DNA from: Lachnospiraceae bacterium
GTDB lineage: Bacteria; Bacillota_A; Clostridia; Lachnospirales; Lachnospiraceae
Length of the DNA: 26,607 nucleotides
Direction of reading: 5' to 3'
Assembly (NCBI GenBank): GCA_024689605.1
Contig: JAILDD010000093.1
Span: forward strand, 1 to 26,607
Shown here: positions 1 to 7,833 of the stretch, one piece after another
Layout of the letters: the number at the start of each line of letters is the position of its first letter
Position numbering within the stretch: position 1 is the stretch's first letter
Notes under the pieces: model-generated
Told to the model about the DNA's origin: nothing
The model's input: the letters and a program-made list of their open reading frames with translations, nothing else
Databases searched by the model: none
Made by a program: the position numbers and the translations under genes

Positions 1-2
1 AT

Positions 3-875
3 TTTATGAATCCGCCTACAGGTCTTTATAGTGGAGTTACATCATACATTGAGGGTGAAGGAAGTTTTATATGGACAGGCGGTGGACACCAGGGCTGTTA
101 TGAATCTGTTTGTACTTTGAATTCTTCAGGGTTTTCAGAGGCATGTAACGGCGACATAGAATATCCGGATTTTGATTATTCAAATCCGGAATATTATGTT
201 GGTGGTCAAAAATGTAAAGATGAAGCGGATTATAAAAAGAAAATGGGCTACGATTATTCAAAGGCTACTGAAGGTCTGGGTAATCGAGGGATAAGCTTTA
301 ATTATGATGAGATAGCGGCTTACCTTACTCCTAATGAAACTGCTGCTCAGAAGTCATCAGCCCAAAGTAATACTGACAGTGGATGGAAGCAGGCTTATCT
401 GGATATTTTGTATGAATGTGGGCGAGATGGAGATAATGAAGGAAACGAAACAACCGCCTCTGTAGTATATTTAGACAGCGATGATGTACCGGAGCTGGCG
501 GTTGTTACAGGCGGAGCAGGCCCAATGGTGTTTGGCGGTGTATATTCATATATCGATGGCAAGGCGGTAGAAGTGTGTTCTGCAAACTGTTATGTGATTC
601 CGGGCGAAGGTCTGATTCTTGAAGAGTATCCCTATGATAGTTTTGGAAGTGATTTATGGATAGTAAAATGGGACAGAGGCAGATCTCAGGAACTATGGCG
701 GGGAAGTTGGTCAGCAGATGATAATTTTGAGGAATATAAATATACTTCCAATGGTGAGAGTGTAACTAAAGAAGAGTATTACCGTGATCAGAAAAAGTGT
801 TTTGATCATAATAAAGCTGTTTCGGTAGGATATGATATGAACTATGATGAAGCAATTAGATTTTTATCAAATTAA
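3..875 (+). CDS. Unrecognised acidic protein, probably 5'-truncated by the window edge
   Basis: The frame is open to the left edge. An ATG at 6 exists, but there is no room to see a ribosome-binding site, so this is probably the C-terminal part of a longer protein. It is acidic and rich in Tyr, Gly and Asn, with no membrane segment in the visible part. From about residue 120 it holds a block typical of secreted or lipoprotein modules in Lachnospiraceae: 'WKQAYLDILYE', then 'VVYLDSDDVPELAVV', which resembles the Asp-rich calcium-loop pattern DxDxDxxPEL of FG-GAP/VCBS-like repeats. The N-terminal part has several Cys residues and no recognised domain. A terminator-like hairpin follows the stop. 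I cannot assign a function; extracytoplasmic location is a guess. Confidence 0.6.
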   Translation, partial: FMNPPTGLYSGVTSYIEGEGSFIWTGGGHQGCYESVCTLNSSGFSEACNGDIEYPDFDYSNPEYYVGGQKCKDEADYKKKMGYDYSKATEGLGNRGISFNYDEIAAYLTPNETAAQKSSAQSNTDSGWKQAYLDILYECGRDGDNEGNETTASVVYLDSDDVPELAVVTGGAGPMVFGGVYSYIDGKAVEVCSANCYVIPGEGLILEEYPYDSFGSDLWIVKWDRGRSQELWRGSWSADDNFEEYKYTSNGESVTKEEYYRDQKKCFDHNKAVSVGYDMNYDEAIRFLSN

Positions 876-899
876 GATCATAACTTCCGGATTTTAACA

Positions 900-938
900 C
901 AAATCACAAAAAAAATGATATACTGTGATTTGGTTTTT
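900..938 (+). terminator. Rho-independent terminator candidate
   Basis: A perfect 9-bp inverted repeat (CAAATCACA at 900-908, TGTGATTTG at 924-932) encloses a 15-base A-rich loop and is followed by g and five T at 934-938. It sits between the stop at 875 and the transpeptidase start at 970. The loop is long and the stem is AT-rich, so termination may be leaky. Confidence 0.55.
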
Positions 939-969
939 GCATATTTTGACGCATTAAGGGGAGTGTAAA

Positions 970-1800
970 ATGAAAAAGTTTGCAGAAAGATTAATAACGG
1001 CACTGTTGGTGTTTGCGGTTGTAGGTTCCGGCAGTTTCAGCGGCGCAGCTACAGTAAATGCCGAAGGCGAGACATCGGCAAATGAAGCAGAAGCACTTGT
1101 TGTTCCTAATCAGATGTATGAATACGACTGTGGCGGCGGAACGGCCTGTGTAGGTGTTCTTATTGCTGATCCTGCAGGAATTACAGATGTCACATTTTAT
1201 GTATGGGGCGCTGCAAATGACCAGGATGATATCATTTCTGTTGCAGGGACGAAGGTGGCTGAAAATCAGTATGAGGCAAGAGTTGATGCTACAGCCCACA
1301 TGACTGGAGGAATGATCTATCATGCATATGCAACAAGAAACGGAGTAAGCGAACTTCTGGGAATGGCATCTGCCACCATGGAAAATGCCAACATGACTCT
1401 GATCGCACAGTCCCTTACATCTCCTACAGGAACCGTGGTCCTGGTTGATAAGTCACAGAATATTTTCGGAATATACACATATGACGGTGCGCAGTATGTT
1501 TATGTCAGAGGAAATTACTGCACCACAGGTGCCGGCGGCTGCACGCCTACAGGAACATATTCGATAGGCAGGAAGGGATATGCTTTTGGTACAGCTGATT
1601 ACACATGTTATTACTACAGCGGTTTTATCGGCGGTACGTACCTTTTCCATTCAGTGCTTTATTATCCCGGAACATTCAAGATAAAGAGCGGAAAGCTGGG
1701 GAGGTATCTGTCCCACGGCTGCATCAGGCTGGATATCAATGATGCAAAGTTTTTACAGGATTATGTGCTGTCAGGATCGACAGTATACATATATAAGTGA
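970..1800 (+). CDS. Secreted L,D-transpeptidase (YkuD family) with GBS Bsp-like repeat
   Basis: The product forms 3-3 cross-links in peptidoglycan, or attaches proteins to it, outside the membrane. Residues 1-31 are a classical signal peptide (MKKFAER, hydrophobic core, cleavage likely at VNA|EGE). Residues about 48-140 match the GBS Bsp-like repeat pattern ('VTFYVWGAANDQDDI', then an H-x-x-G-x-x-Y stretch), a small beta domain common in Firmicutes wall enzymes. Residues about 150-276 are the YkuD domain, with the upstream His in 'YLFHS' and the catalytic signature SHGCIRL (nucleophile Cys251, His249). The length of 276 is normal for a one-repeat enzyme. The start is ATG with AAGGGGAG about 8 bases upstream. 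It follows a terminator-like hairpin, so it is probably the first gene of its transcript. Confidence 0.9.
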   Translation: MKKFAERLITALLVFAVVGSGSFSGAATVNAEGETSANEAEALVVPNQMYEYDCGGGTACVGVLIADPAGITDVTFYVWGAANDQDDIISVAGTKVAENQYEARVDATAHMTGGMIYHAYATRNGVSELLGMASATMENANMTLIAQSLTSPTGTVVLVDKSQNIFGIYTYDGAQYVYVRGNYCTTGAGGCTPTGTYSIGRKGYAFGTADYTCYYYSGFIGGTYLFHSVLYYPGTFKIKSGKLGRYLSHGCIRLDINDAKFLQDYVLSGSTVYIYK

Positions 1801-1830
1801 TAGAACAGCGATTTTGATCCTCATATAAAT

Positions 1831-2718
1831 ATGGCCGTAGAAATAAACACAAAGACAAAGCTTGCATGCCTTATCGGTCATCCGGTGGGGCATTCGGTTT
1901 CTCCGTACCTGCAGAATACACTTGCTGACAAATATGACATAAATATGGCATATCTTGCTTTTGATGTTGCGTCAGACGGGGATATTTATAATGTTATCAA
2001 TGGTGCAAAGGCGCTTGGCGCCATTGGTTTGAATGTTACAGTACCGTATAAAAAATCAGTCATGCCTTTTCTGGCTGGAATTGATGAAACCGCAAAAAAA
2101 ATCGGTGCTGTAAATACCATGAAGCTTGAGTCTGACGGGTACCACGGCTATAACACTGACATGCCGGGCTTTTTCAGAGCACTTGACTATGCCGGAATTA
2201 CTGTAAGCGGAAAAAATGTGGTCCTGATAGGAGCAGGCGGTGCTGCCAATGCTGTGCTATGTGGACTGCTTGAGAAAAAAACTGAGACTATACTGATACT
2301 GAACCGCACTGTGGAAAAGGCTGACGCTTTGGCTGAAAGATTTAGGGACAGTTATAAGGATACAAAGATTTGTACCGCAAAATTAGATGGTTCTTGTATT
2401 CCGGTAATGGATAAAATAAGCAGCGATAAATGGACCGCTATACAGTGCACCAGCGTAGGAATGAGTCCTGAAATTGACAAGGCACCTATCGAGGAAAATG
2501 CATTTTACGAAAGACTTGATGCTGCATTTGATATAATCTTTAATCCGAGAGAAACACTTTTCTTAAAGAAAGCCCGTGAACATGGGGCAGCTACAGCAAA
2601 TGGCCTGGGAATGCTTCTATTCCAGGGGATAAGATCTTTCGAGATCTGGAATGATATAAACGTAGATGACGGAATTGCTGCTGAAATGCTTACGGGTATG
2701 GACCAGGCTATGGGCTGA
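1831..2718 (+). CDS. aroE: Shikimate dehydrogenase (NADP+)
   Basis: The enzyme reduces 3-dehydroshikimate to shikimate with NADPH in aromatic amino acid synthesis, in the cytoplasm. Visible hallmarks are the N-terminal substrate site GHPVGHSVSP (residues 16-25), NVTVPYK with the catalytic Lys74, Asn95 in 'GAVNTM', Asp110 in 'YNTDMPGF', the Rossmann loop GAGGAAN (134-140), the NADP-selecting 'NRT' (158-160) and the C-terminal 'NGLGMLLFQG'. The length of 295 fits the family. It starts 30 bases after the transpeptidase stop. The ATG has no convincing Shine-Dalgarno and there is no in-frame alternative start upstream before a stop at 1801, so translation may be weak or coupled. Confidence 0.95.
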   Translation: MAVEINTKTKLACLIGHPVGHSVSPYLQNTLADKYDINMAYLAFDVASDGDIYNVINGAKALGAIGLNVTVPYKKSVMPFLAGIDETAKKIGAVNTMKLESDGYHGYNTDMPGFFRALDYAGITVSGKNVVLIGAGGAANAVLCGLLEKKTETILILNRTVEKADALAERFRDSYKDTKICTAKLDGSCIPVMDKISSDKWTAIQCTSVGMSPEIDKAPIEENAFYERLDAAFDIIFNPRETLFLKKAREHGAATANGLGMLLFQGIRSFEIWNDINVDDGIAAEMLTGMDQAMG

Positions 2719-2809
2719 TACAGACCATAACCTAAGATAAAAACAGATAACTATTCGTGCCATATAGGTTCTAAATAGTTAATCAAATATTTAAATATAC
2801 TGCAGACTA

Positions 2810-2838
2810 TTGACAGACTGCATAATTAAATATTACAG
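2810..2838 (+). promoter_or_regulatory. Possible sigma-A-type promoter for leuS
   Basis: A perfect TTGACA at 2810-2815 lies 48 bases before the leuS start. The -10 is poor: TATTAC at 2831-2836 (15-base spacer) or TTACAG at 2833-2838 (17-base spacer). Only the -35 is convincing. Confidence 0.3.
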
Positions 2839-2863
2839 AATATACAGAAAGAAGGACATCAAA

Positions 2864-5266
2864 ATGAAGTACGATTTCAAGGAAGTCGAAGCAAAGTGGC
2901 AGAAGAAATGGGAAGAGGCAGGAGCTTTCAAGGCTGTTGACTTCAGCGATAAGCCTAAGTTTTACGGTCTGGTGGAATTCCCTTATCCTTCGGGAGCGGG
3001 CATGCATGTGGGACATATCAAGGCTTATTCCGGTCTTGAAATAGTTTCAAGGAAAAGACGCATGCAGGGATACAATGTACTTTTCCCCATAGGTTTCGAC
3101 GCATTCGGACTTCCTGCTGAAAACTATGCCATAAAGACAGGCGTTCATCCCAGAAAGGTTACTGACGACAATATCAAGAAGTTCAGCAACCAGCTTAAGA
3201 GCGTTGGTTTTTCCTTTGACTGGGATCGTGTTATCGATACCACAGAGGAAGATTACTACAAGTGGACCCAGTGGATTTTCCTTAAATTAAATGAAAAAGG
3301 ACTGGTATTCAGGGATATCACCAATGTTAACTACTGTCCTTCTTGTAAGGTAGTTCTTTCAAACGAGGATTCCCAGGGTGGCAAGTGCTATGTCTGCGGT
3401 TCTGATGTAGTCCAGAAGACCAAGCCTGTATGGTATCTGCGTATCACTGAATATGCTGAAAAGCTTTTACAGGGACTTGACGAGGTAGATTATCTGCCTA
3501 ATATCCGTCAGCAGCAGGTTAACTGGATAGGTAAGTCAAAGGGAGCATTCGTAAACTTTTCCGTAGCAGGAGCTGATGATTTCATCAGAGTTTATACCAC
3601 AAGACCCGACACTCTTTTCGGTGCAAGCTTTATGGTTATAGCACCTGAGCATCCCATAATTGATAAGTACGAAGCCCAGATAACAAATATGGACGCTGTA
3701 AAGGCTTACAGAACAGAGTGTGCAAAGAAGACAGAGTTCGAGCGTACACAGCTTGTTAAAGATAAGACAGGCGTATGCATAGAAGGACTTCGTGCGATCA
3801 ATCCTGTTACAAAGAAAGAAATACCCGTCTATATTTCCGACTATGTAATGATGGGATACGGTACCGGTGCCATTATGGCAGTGCCTGCCCATGACCAGAG
3901 GGACTGGGATTTTGCAACCAAGTTCGGTATTGACATCACGCCTGTTATCGAGGGCGGAGATATTTCCAAAGAAGCCTATACCGGTGATGGAAAGATGATC
4001 AATTCGGATTTCTTAAACGGTATCGAGACCAAGGCTGAAGCAATAGACAAAATGCTTGAAAAGCTTGCTGAAATGGGCTGCGGTGAAGCCGGAATACAGT
4101 ACAAGATGAAAGACTGGGCCTTCAACAGACAGCGTTACTGGGGCGAGCCTATTCCCCTGGTTCACTGCGAGAAGTGCGGCATAGTCCAGGTTCCGTACGA
4201 AGAGCTTCCTTTAAGACTCCCTAAGGTAGAAAAATATGAGCCCGGAACAGACGGTGAGTCACCTCTTGCTAAGATTGATTCTTTTGTAAACTGTAAGTGC
4301 CCTAAGTGCGGCGGGGATGCAAAGCGCGAAACAGATACCATGCCTCAGTGGGCAGGATCATCCTGGTATTTCTTAAGATATATCGATCCTAAGAATGACA
4401 GTGCGTTTGCAGATCCTGAGAAATTAAAATACTGGCTGCCTGTTGACTGGTACAACGGCGGTATGGAGCATGTCACCAGGCATATGATCTACTCAAGATT
4501 CTGGCACAGATTCCTTTATGACTGCGGCTATGTACCCGTTGACGAGCCATACGCAAAGCGTACTGCACAGGGCATGATCCTTGGTGCAGACGGCGAGAAG
4601 ATGAGTAAATCAAGAGGAAATGTAGTAGATCCTCTGGATGTGGTGGAGCAGTACGGTGCGGATGTACTGAGGACTTACATACTTTTCATGGGTAACTATG
4701 GTGATGCAGCCCCCTGGAACGATTCTTCTGTACGAGGCTGCAAGCGCTTCATAGACAGAATCGCAGCACTTACTGATATGGTAAGCGGCGAAGGAATGAG
4801 CAGCGAGCTGGAGTCATCATTCCACAAGACCATAAAGAAAGTTTCCAATGATATCGAGGAAATGAAGTTCAACACCGCCATAGCAGCACTTATGGAGCTT
4901 GTAAACGAGATTTATGCAAAGGGCAGCATTACAAAGGATGAGCTTATTATACTTATAAAGCTTATGTGTCCTGTAGCTCCTCATATCTGCGAGGAAATCT
5001 GGGAGAATCTTGGTGGCGAGGGCTTACTGTCACTGTCCGCATGGCCTGAGTATGATGAGGCAAAGTGCGTAGACGCTGAGATAGAGATAGCTGTACAGAT
5101 CTGTGGCAAGCTTAAAGGTACAATAAAGATTCATGTAGATTCCGATAAGGATCTTGCAATAGCAGAGGCTAAAAAACTTTCCAATGTGGCTGCTGCCATA
5201 GAGGGCAAGAATATAGTCAAGGAAATCTACGTGCCTAATAAGATCGTGAATATTGTTGCGAAATAA
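2864..5266 (+). CDS. leuS: Leucine--tRNA ligase
   Basis: This class I aminoacyl-tRNA synthetase charges tRNA-Leu in the cytoplasm. I set the start at ATG 2864 (MKYDFKEVEAKWQKKW), which has a GAAAGAAGG ribosome-binding site; the frame stays open to an upstream ATG at 2810 that has no such site and would add 18 residues foreign to the family. The 800-residue product has the HIGH-type motif HVGH (residues 48-51) and KMSKS (579-583). A zinc-ribbon-like insert carries Cys pairs in 'NYCPSCK' and 'KCYVCG', with a second set in 'HCEKCG' and 'KCPKCGG'. The editing (CP1) region shows 'TTRPDTLFG' and 'GTGAIMAVPAHDQRD', so editing appears intact. It ends 20 bases before thrC, implying co-transcription. 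I see no T-box leader in the 145 bases upstream. Confidence 0.97.
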   Translation: MKYDFKEVEAKWQKKWEEAGAFKAVDFSDKPKFYGLVEFPYPSGAGMHVGHIKAYSGLEIVSRKRRMQGYNVLFPIGFDAFGLPAENYAIKTGVHPRKVTDDNIKKFSNQLKSVGFSFDWDRVIDTTEEDYYKWTQWIFLKLNEKGLVFRDITNVNYCPSCKVVLSNEDSQGGKCYVCGSDVVQKTKPVWYLRITEYAEKLLQGLDEVDYLPNIRQQQVNWIGKSKGAFVNFSVAGADDFIRVYTTRPDTLFGASFMVIAPEHPIIDKYEAQITNMDAVKAYRTECAKKTEFERTQLVKDKTGVCIEGLRAINPVTKKEIPVYISDYVMMGYGTGAIMAVPAHDQRDWDFATKFGIDITPVIEGGDISKEAYTGDGKMINSDFLNGIETKAEAIDKMLEKLAEMGCGEAGIQYKMKDWAFNRQRYWGEPIPLVHCEKCGIVQVPYEELPLRLPKVEKYEPGTDGESPLAKIDSFVNCKCPKCGGDAKRETDTMPQWAGSSWYFLRYIDPKNDSAFADPEKLKYWLPVDWYNGGMEHVTRHMIYSRFWHRFLYDCGYVPVDEPYAKRTAQGMILGADGEKMSKSRGNVVDPLDVVEQYGADVLRTYILFMGNYGDAAPWNDSSVRGCKRFIDRIAALTDMVSGEGMSSELESSFHKTIKKVSNDIEEMKFNTAIAALMELVNEIYAKGSITKDELIILIKLMCPVAPHICEEIWENLGGEGLLSLSAWPEYDEAKCVDAEIEIAVQICGKLKGTIKIHVDSDKDLAIAEAKKLSNVAAAIEGKNIVKEIYVPNKIVNIVAK

Positions 5267-5286
5267 GTAAATACAGAGGGAAAACT

Positions 5287-6816
5287 ATGAGGAACATTTT
5301 ATACCACAGCACAAGGGATAATAAGAAGATGCTTACGGCTTCGCAGGCTGTTCTTAAAGGCCTGGCCGATGACGGAGGTCTCTTTGTACCGGAAGAACTT
5401 CCGAAGCTTGATGTAAGTTTTGAAGAGCTTCAGAAAATGGACTACAAGCAGACTGCCTATGAGGTAATGAAGCTATTCCTTACGGACTATACAGAGGAAG
5501 AACTTAAGTACTGCATAGAGCATGCCTATGATTCAAAATTCGATACAGAGGAGATTGCCCCTCTTGTTTCTGCAGGCGGCGCTTATTACCTTGAGCTTTT
5601 TCATGGCGCAACCATCGCATTCAAGGATATGGCTCTTTCCATACTTCCGTACCTGATGACTACGGCAGCAAAGAAAAACGACCTTAAGGAAGAGATAGTT
5701 ATACTTACCGCTACCAGCGGAGATACGGGAAAAGCTGCTCTTGCCGGCTTTGCTGATGTGCCCGGTACAAGGATCGTTGTTTTTTACCCGAAGAACGGCG
5801 TTTCACCGGTGCAGGAAAAGCAGATGGTAACACAGCGCGGCGGAAACGTTCGCGTTATAGGTATAACAGGTAATTTCGATGATGCACAGACGGGCGTAAA
5901 GAAAATGTTCGGGGATGAGGCTCTTGCAAAGGAGCTTAAGGATAAGGGCTTTGTATTCTCATCAGCAAATTCCATAAATATCGGACGTCTCGTTCCGCAG
6001 GTGGTTTATTACGTATATGCCTATGTTCAGCTCCTTAAAAACGGCAAACTTTCCGAAGGTGACAGGATCAATTTCACTGTCCCTACAGGCAATTTTGGCA
6101 ATATCCTGGCTGCGTATTATGCCAAGAATCTTGGGGTGCCGGTAAACAAGCTTATCTGCGCCTCAAATACAAATCGTGTGCTCTATGATTTCTTCAGCAC
6201 CGGTACTTATGATAAGAACCATGAGATGGAAGAAACCAGCAAAGCTTTTACAAATGAAAGAAAGTTCATGCTTACCGGTTCGCCTTCCATGGATATACTT
6301 ATATCCAGCAACCTTGAGAGGCTTATCTATTTCATCGCCGGGGCAGATACCAAGAAGAACGCAGCTCTTATGGCTGACCTTTCATCAAAGGGAGCATATA
6401 CCATTGATGAAAGCATGAAAGCGGCTCTTGATGGTTTCGAAAGCGGCTATGCAGACGAGAAGAAGACTGCCGGCAAGATAAAGTCACTTTATGAGGAGAC
6501 CGGCTATGTTATCGACACACATACCGCGGTAGCAGGAGCGGTTTACGATGATTATAAAGCTGCAAGCGGTGACGATACGGTAACTGTTATCGCATCCACT
6601 GCAAGCCCATATAAGTTTGCAAAGACTGTAATGACAGCTATAGATCCTGCAAATGCTAACGAAGACGATTTCAAGCTTATCGATAAGCTTAGCGAAATCT
6701 CCAACACGGAAATACCTCAGGCTATCGAGGATATCCGTAGTGCAGCGGTTCTTCATGATATAGTCTGCGACAAGGAAGACATGCCGGGTGAAGTGAAGAA
6801 ATTCCTGGGAATATAA
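5287..6816 (+). CDS. thrC: Threonine synthase (PLP-dependent)
   Basis: The enzyme converts O-phospho-L-homoserine to threonine plus phosphate. It belongs to the longer threonine synthase class (509 residues) with the N-terminal pattern 'YHSTRDN...GLADDGGLFVPEELP'. The PLP-binding lysine is Lys113 in HGATIAFKD, and the phosphate/PLP loop is in 'TATSGDTGKAAL'; later 'FTVPTGNFGNILAAYYAK' and 'ASTASPYKFAKTV' are typical. The start is ATG with AGAGGGAAA upstream, and the gene follows leuS by 20 bases in an apparent leuS-thrC transcript. Confidence 0.96.
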   Translation: MRNILYHSTRDNKKMLTASQAVLKGLADDGGLFVPEELPKLDVSFEELQKMDYKQTAYEVMKLFLTDYTEEELKYCIEHAYDSKFDTEEIAPLVSAGGAYYLELFHGATIAFKDMALSILPYLMTTAAKKNDLKEEIVILTATSGDTGKAALAGFADVPGTRIVVFYPKNGVSPVQEKQMVTQRGGNVRVIGITGNFDDAQTGVKKMFGDEALAKELKDKGFVFSSANSINIGRLVPQVVYYVYAYVQLLKNGKLSEGDRINFTVPTGNFGNILAAYYAKNLGVPVNKLICASNTNRVLYDFFSTGTYDKNHEMEETSKAFTNERKFMLTGSPSMDILISSNLERLIYFIAGADTKKNAALMADLSSKGAYTIDESMKAALDGFESGYADEKKTAGKIKSLYEETGYVIDTHTAVAGAVYDDYKAASGDDTVTVIASTASPYKFAKTVMTAIDPANANEDDFKLIDKLSEISNTEIPQAIEDIRSAAVLHDIVCDKEDMPGEVKKFLGI

Positions 6817-6817
6817 A

Positions 6818-6861
6818 TTGCTTGCTTAAGGATACATACTTAATATATATTCTGATATACT
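6818..6861 (+). promoter_or_regulatory. Promoter region upstream of the response regulator
   Basis: Two overlapping candidates lie in this gap. TTGCTT (6818-6823), a 17-base spacer, then TAATAT (6841-6846) is one. An extended -10, TGATATACT (TG at 6853-6854, TATACT at 6856-6861), is the other. Either would transcribe the gene starting at 6889. No hairpin terminator for thrC is visible, so read-through is also possible. Confidence 0.45.
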
Positions 6862-6888
6862 TCACATAAGAGTTACAGGGGGTTACAA

Positions 6889-7773
6889 GTGAAACATATC
6901 TTAATGGTTGATGACGTCACCACAAATCTGAAAAGCGCTGCAGAGGTACTGCAGCCTTTTTATCATCTTTCCATGGCAAAATCCGGCAAGCAGGCTCTTA
7001 ATTTCCTTAAGAAGAACCGTCCGGATCTGATACTTCTGGATATAATGATGCCCGACATGGACGGGTATGAAACCATGGAACAGATCAAGCTCAATCCTAA
7101 GGCTGCCAATATCCCCATTATTTTCCTTACAGCCGACGCAGAACGGGAGAGTGAGATACGAGGCATGAAAATGGGGGCTGTTGACTATATCACTAAGCCT
7201 TTTGAAGCAGATGCCATGCTGGGGCGCATAGAAAAAGTCCTTCAGATGGAGGACATGAGAAAGAACATCCTGAGTTCTGCCCAGAAAGATCTTCTGACAG
7301 ATCTCTGGAAACCGGAATATCTGGAAAACGAAATAAATACCCAGCTTAAACATATAGCTGATAACGGTGCAACTTTTATGCTGGTTGATTTTGATGATTT
7401 CAGAACAGCCATGGCAACAGGACACAGCAGCAATGCTGATGGTGTCATTATCAGATTCTGTGACAGCTTAAAAAAGATCGTCCCCAACGGCTCGATTCTT
7501 GGCCGACTTGGAAAGGACCAGTTCATTATCTTTATTCCGTATAACCTTAATGAAATAGAGATGATGGGGCTTTGTACAGATATCAGAGAAGTGTCCATGC
7601 AGGAAGCCAATATAGCTTCGTCTTCAGACACAAGGCTTACCGCATCCATTGCCATAGCGTTGGCACCGCAGCACGGAACAGATTATGATACTCTAAGCCG
7701 CAAGCTTGATATGGCAATGTATTATATAAAGCAGACAGGCAAAAACCAGACACATATATACAGAGGAAATTAG
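6889..7773 (+). CDS. Response regulator with REC and degenerate GGDEF domain
   Basis: Residues 1-118 are a REC phosphoacceptor domain with the acidic pair Asp8-Asp9, phosphoacceptor Asp51 in 'LLDIMMPDMDG', Thr81 and Lys103 (KPF). All needed residues are present, so it should accept phosphate. Residues about 130-294 align with a GGDEF diguanylate cyclase, but the active-site loop reads GKDQF (208-212) instead of GGDEF and the 'DFDDFRTAM...GHSSN' segment lacks the family Lys/Asn. Diguanylate cyclase activity is therefore unlikely; GTP or c-di-GMP sensing, or pure protein contact, is more plausible. The GTG start at 6889 has ACAGGGGGT upstream. No partner histidine kinase lies in the window. The target is unknown. 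Confidence 0.85.
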   Translation: MKHILMVDDVTTNLKSAAEVLQPFYHLSMAKSGKQALNFLKKNRPDLILLDIMMPDMDGYETMEQIKLNPKAANIPIIFLTADAERESEIRGMKMGAVDYITKPFEADAMLGRIEKVLQMEDMRKNILSSAQKDLLTDLWKPEYLENEINTQLKHIADNGATFMLVDFDDFRTAMATGHSSNADGVIIRFCDSLKKIVPNGSILGRLGKDQFIIFIPYNLNEIEMMGLCTDIREVSMQEANIASSSDTRLTASIAIALAPQHGTDYDTLSRKLDMAMYYIKQTGKNQTHIYRGN

Positions 7774-7833
7774 TGCCGAAAAGCGCTTAAATGAGATTTT
7801 TTTATAAACCGACCTATAATACGGAGGATTAAA

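Noticed and set aside
940..969. TTGACG near 946-951 as a -35 for the transpeptidase gene
   Set aside because: There is no room for a -10 and a transcription start before the ribosome-binding site and the ATG at 970.
2719..2863. T-box riboswitch before leuS
   Set aside because: The 145-base gap is too short and has neither the AGGGTGGTACCGCG-like box nor an antiterminator.
7811..7826. Perfect TATAAT at 7815-7820 upstream of the Xaa-Pro aminopeptidase
   Set aside because: It abuts the ribosome-binding site ACGGAGG, which would leave almost no leader, and no -35 lies at the right distance.
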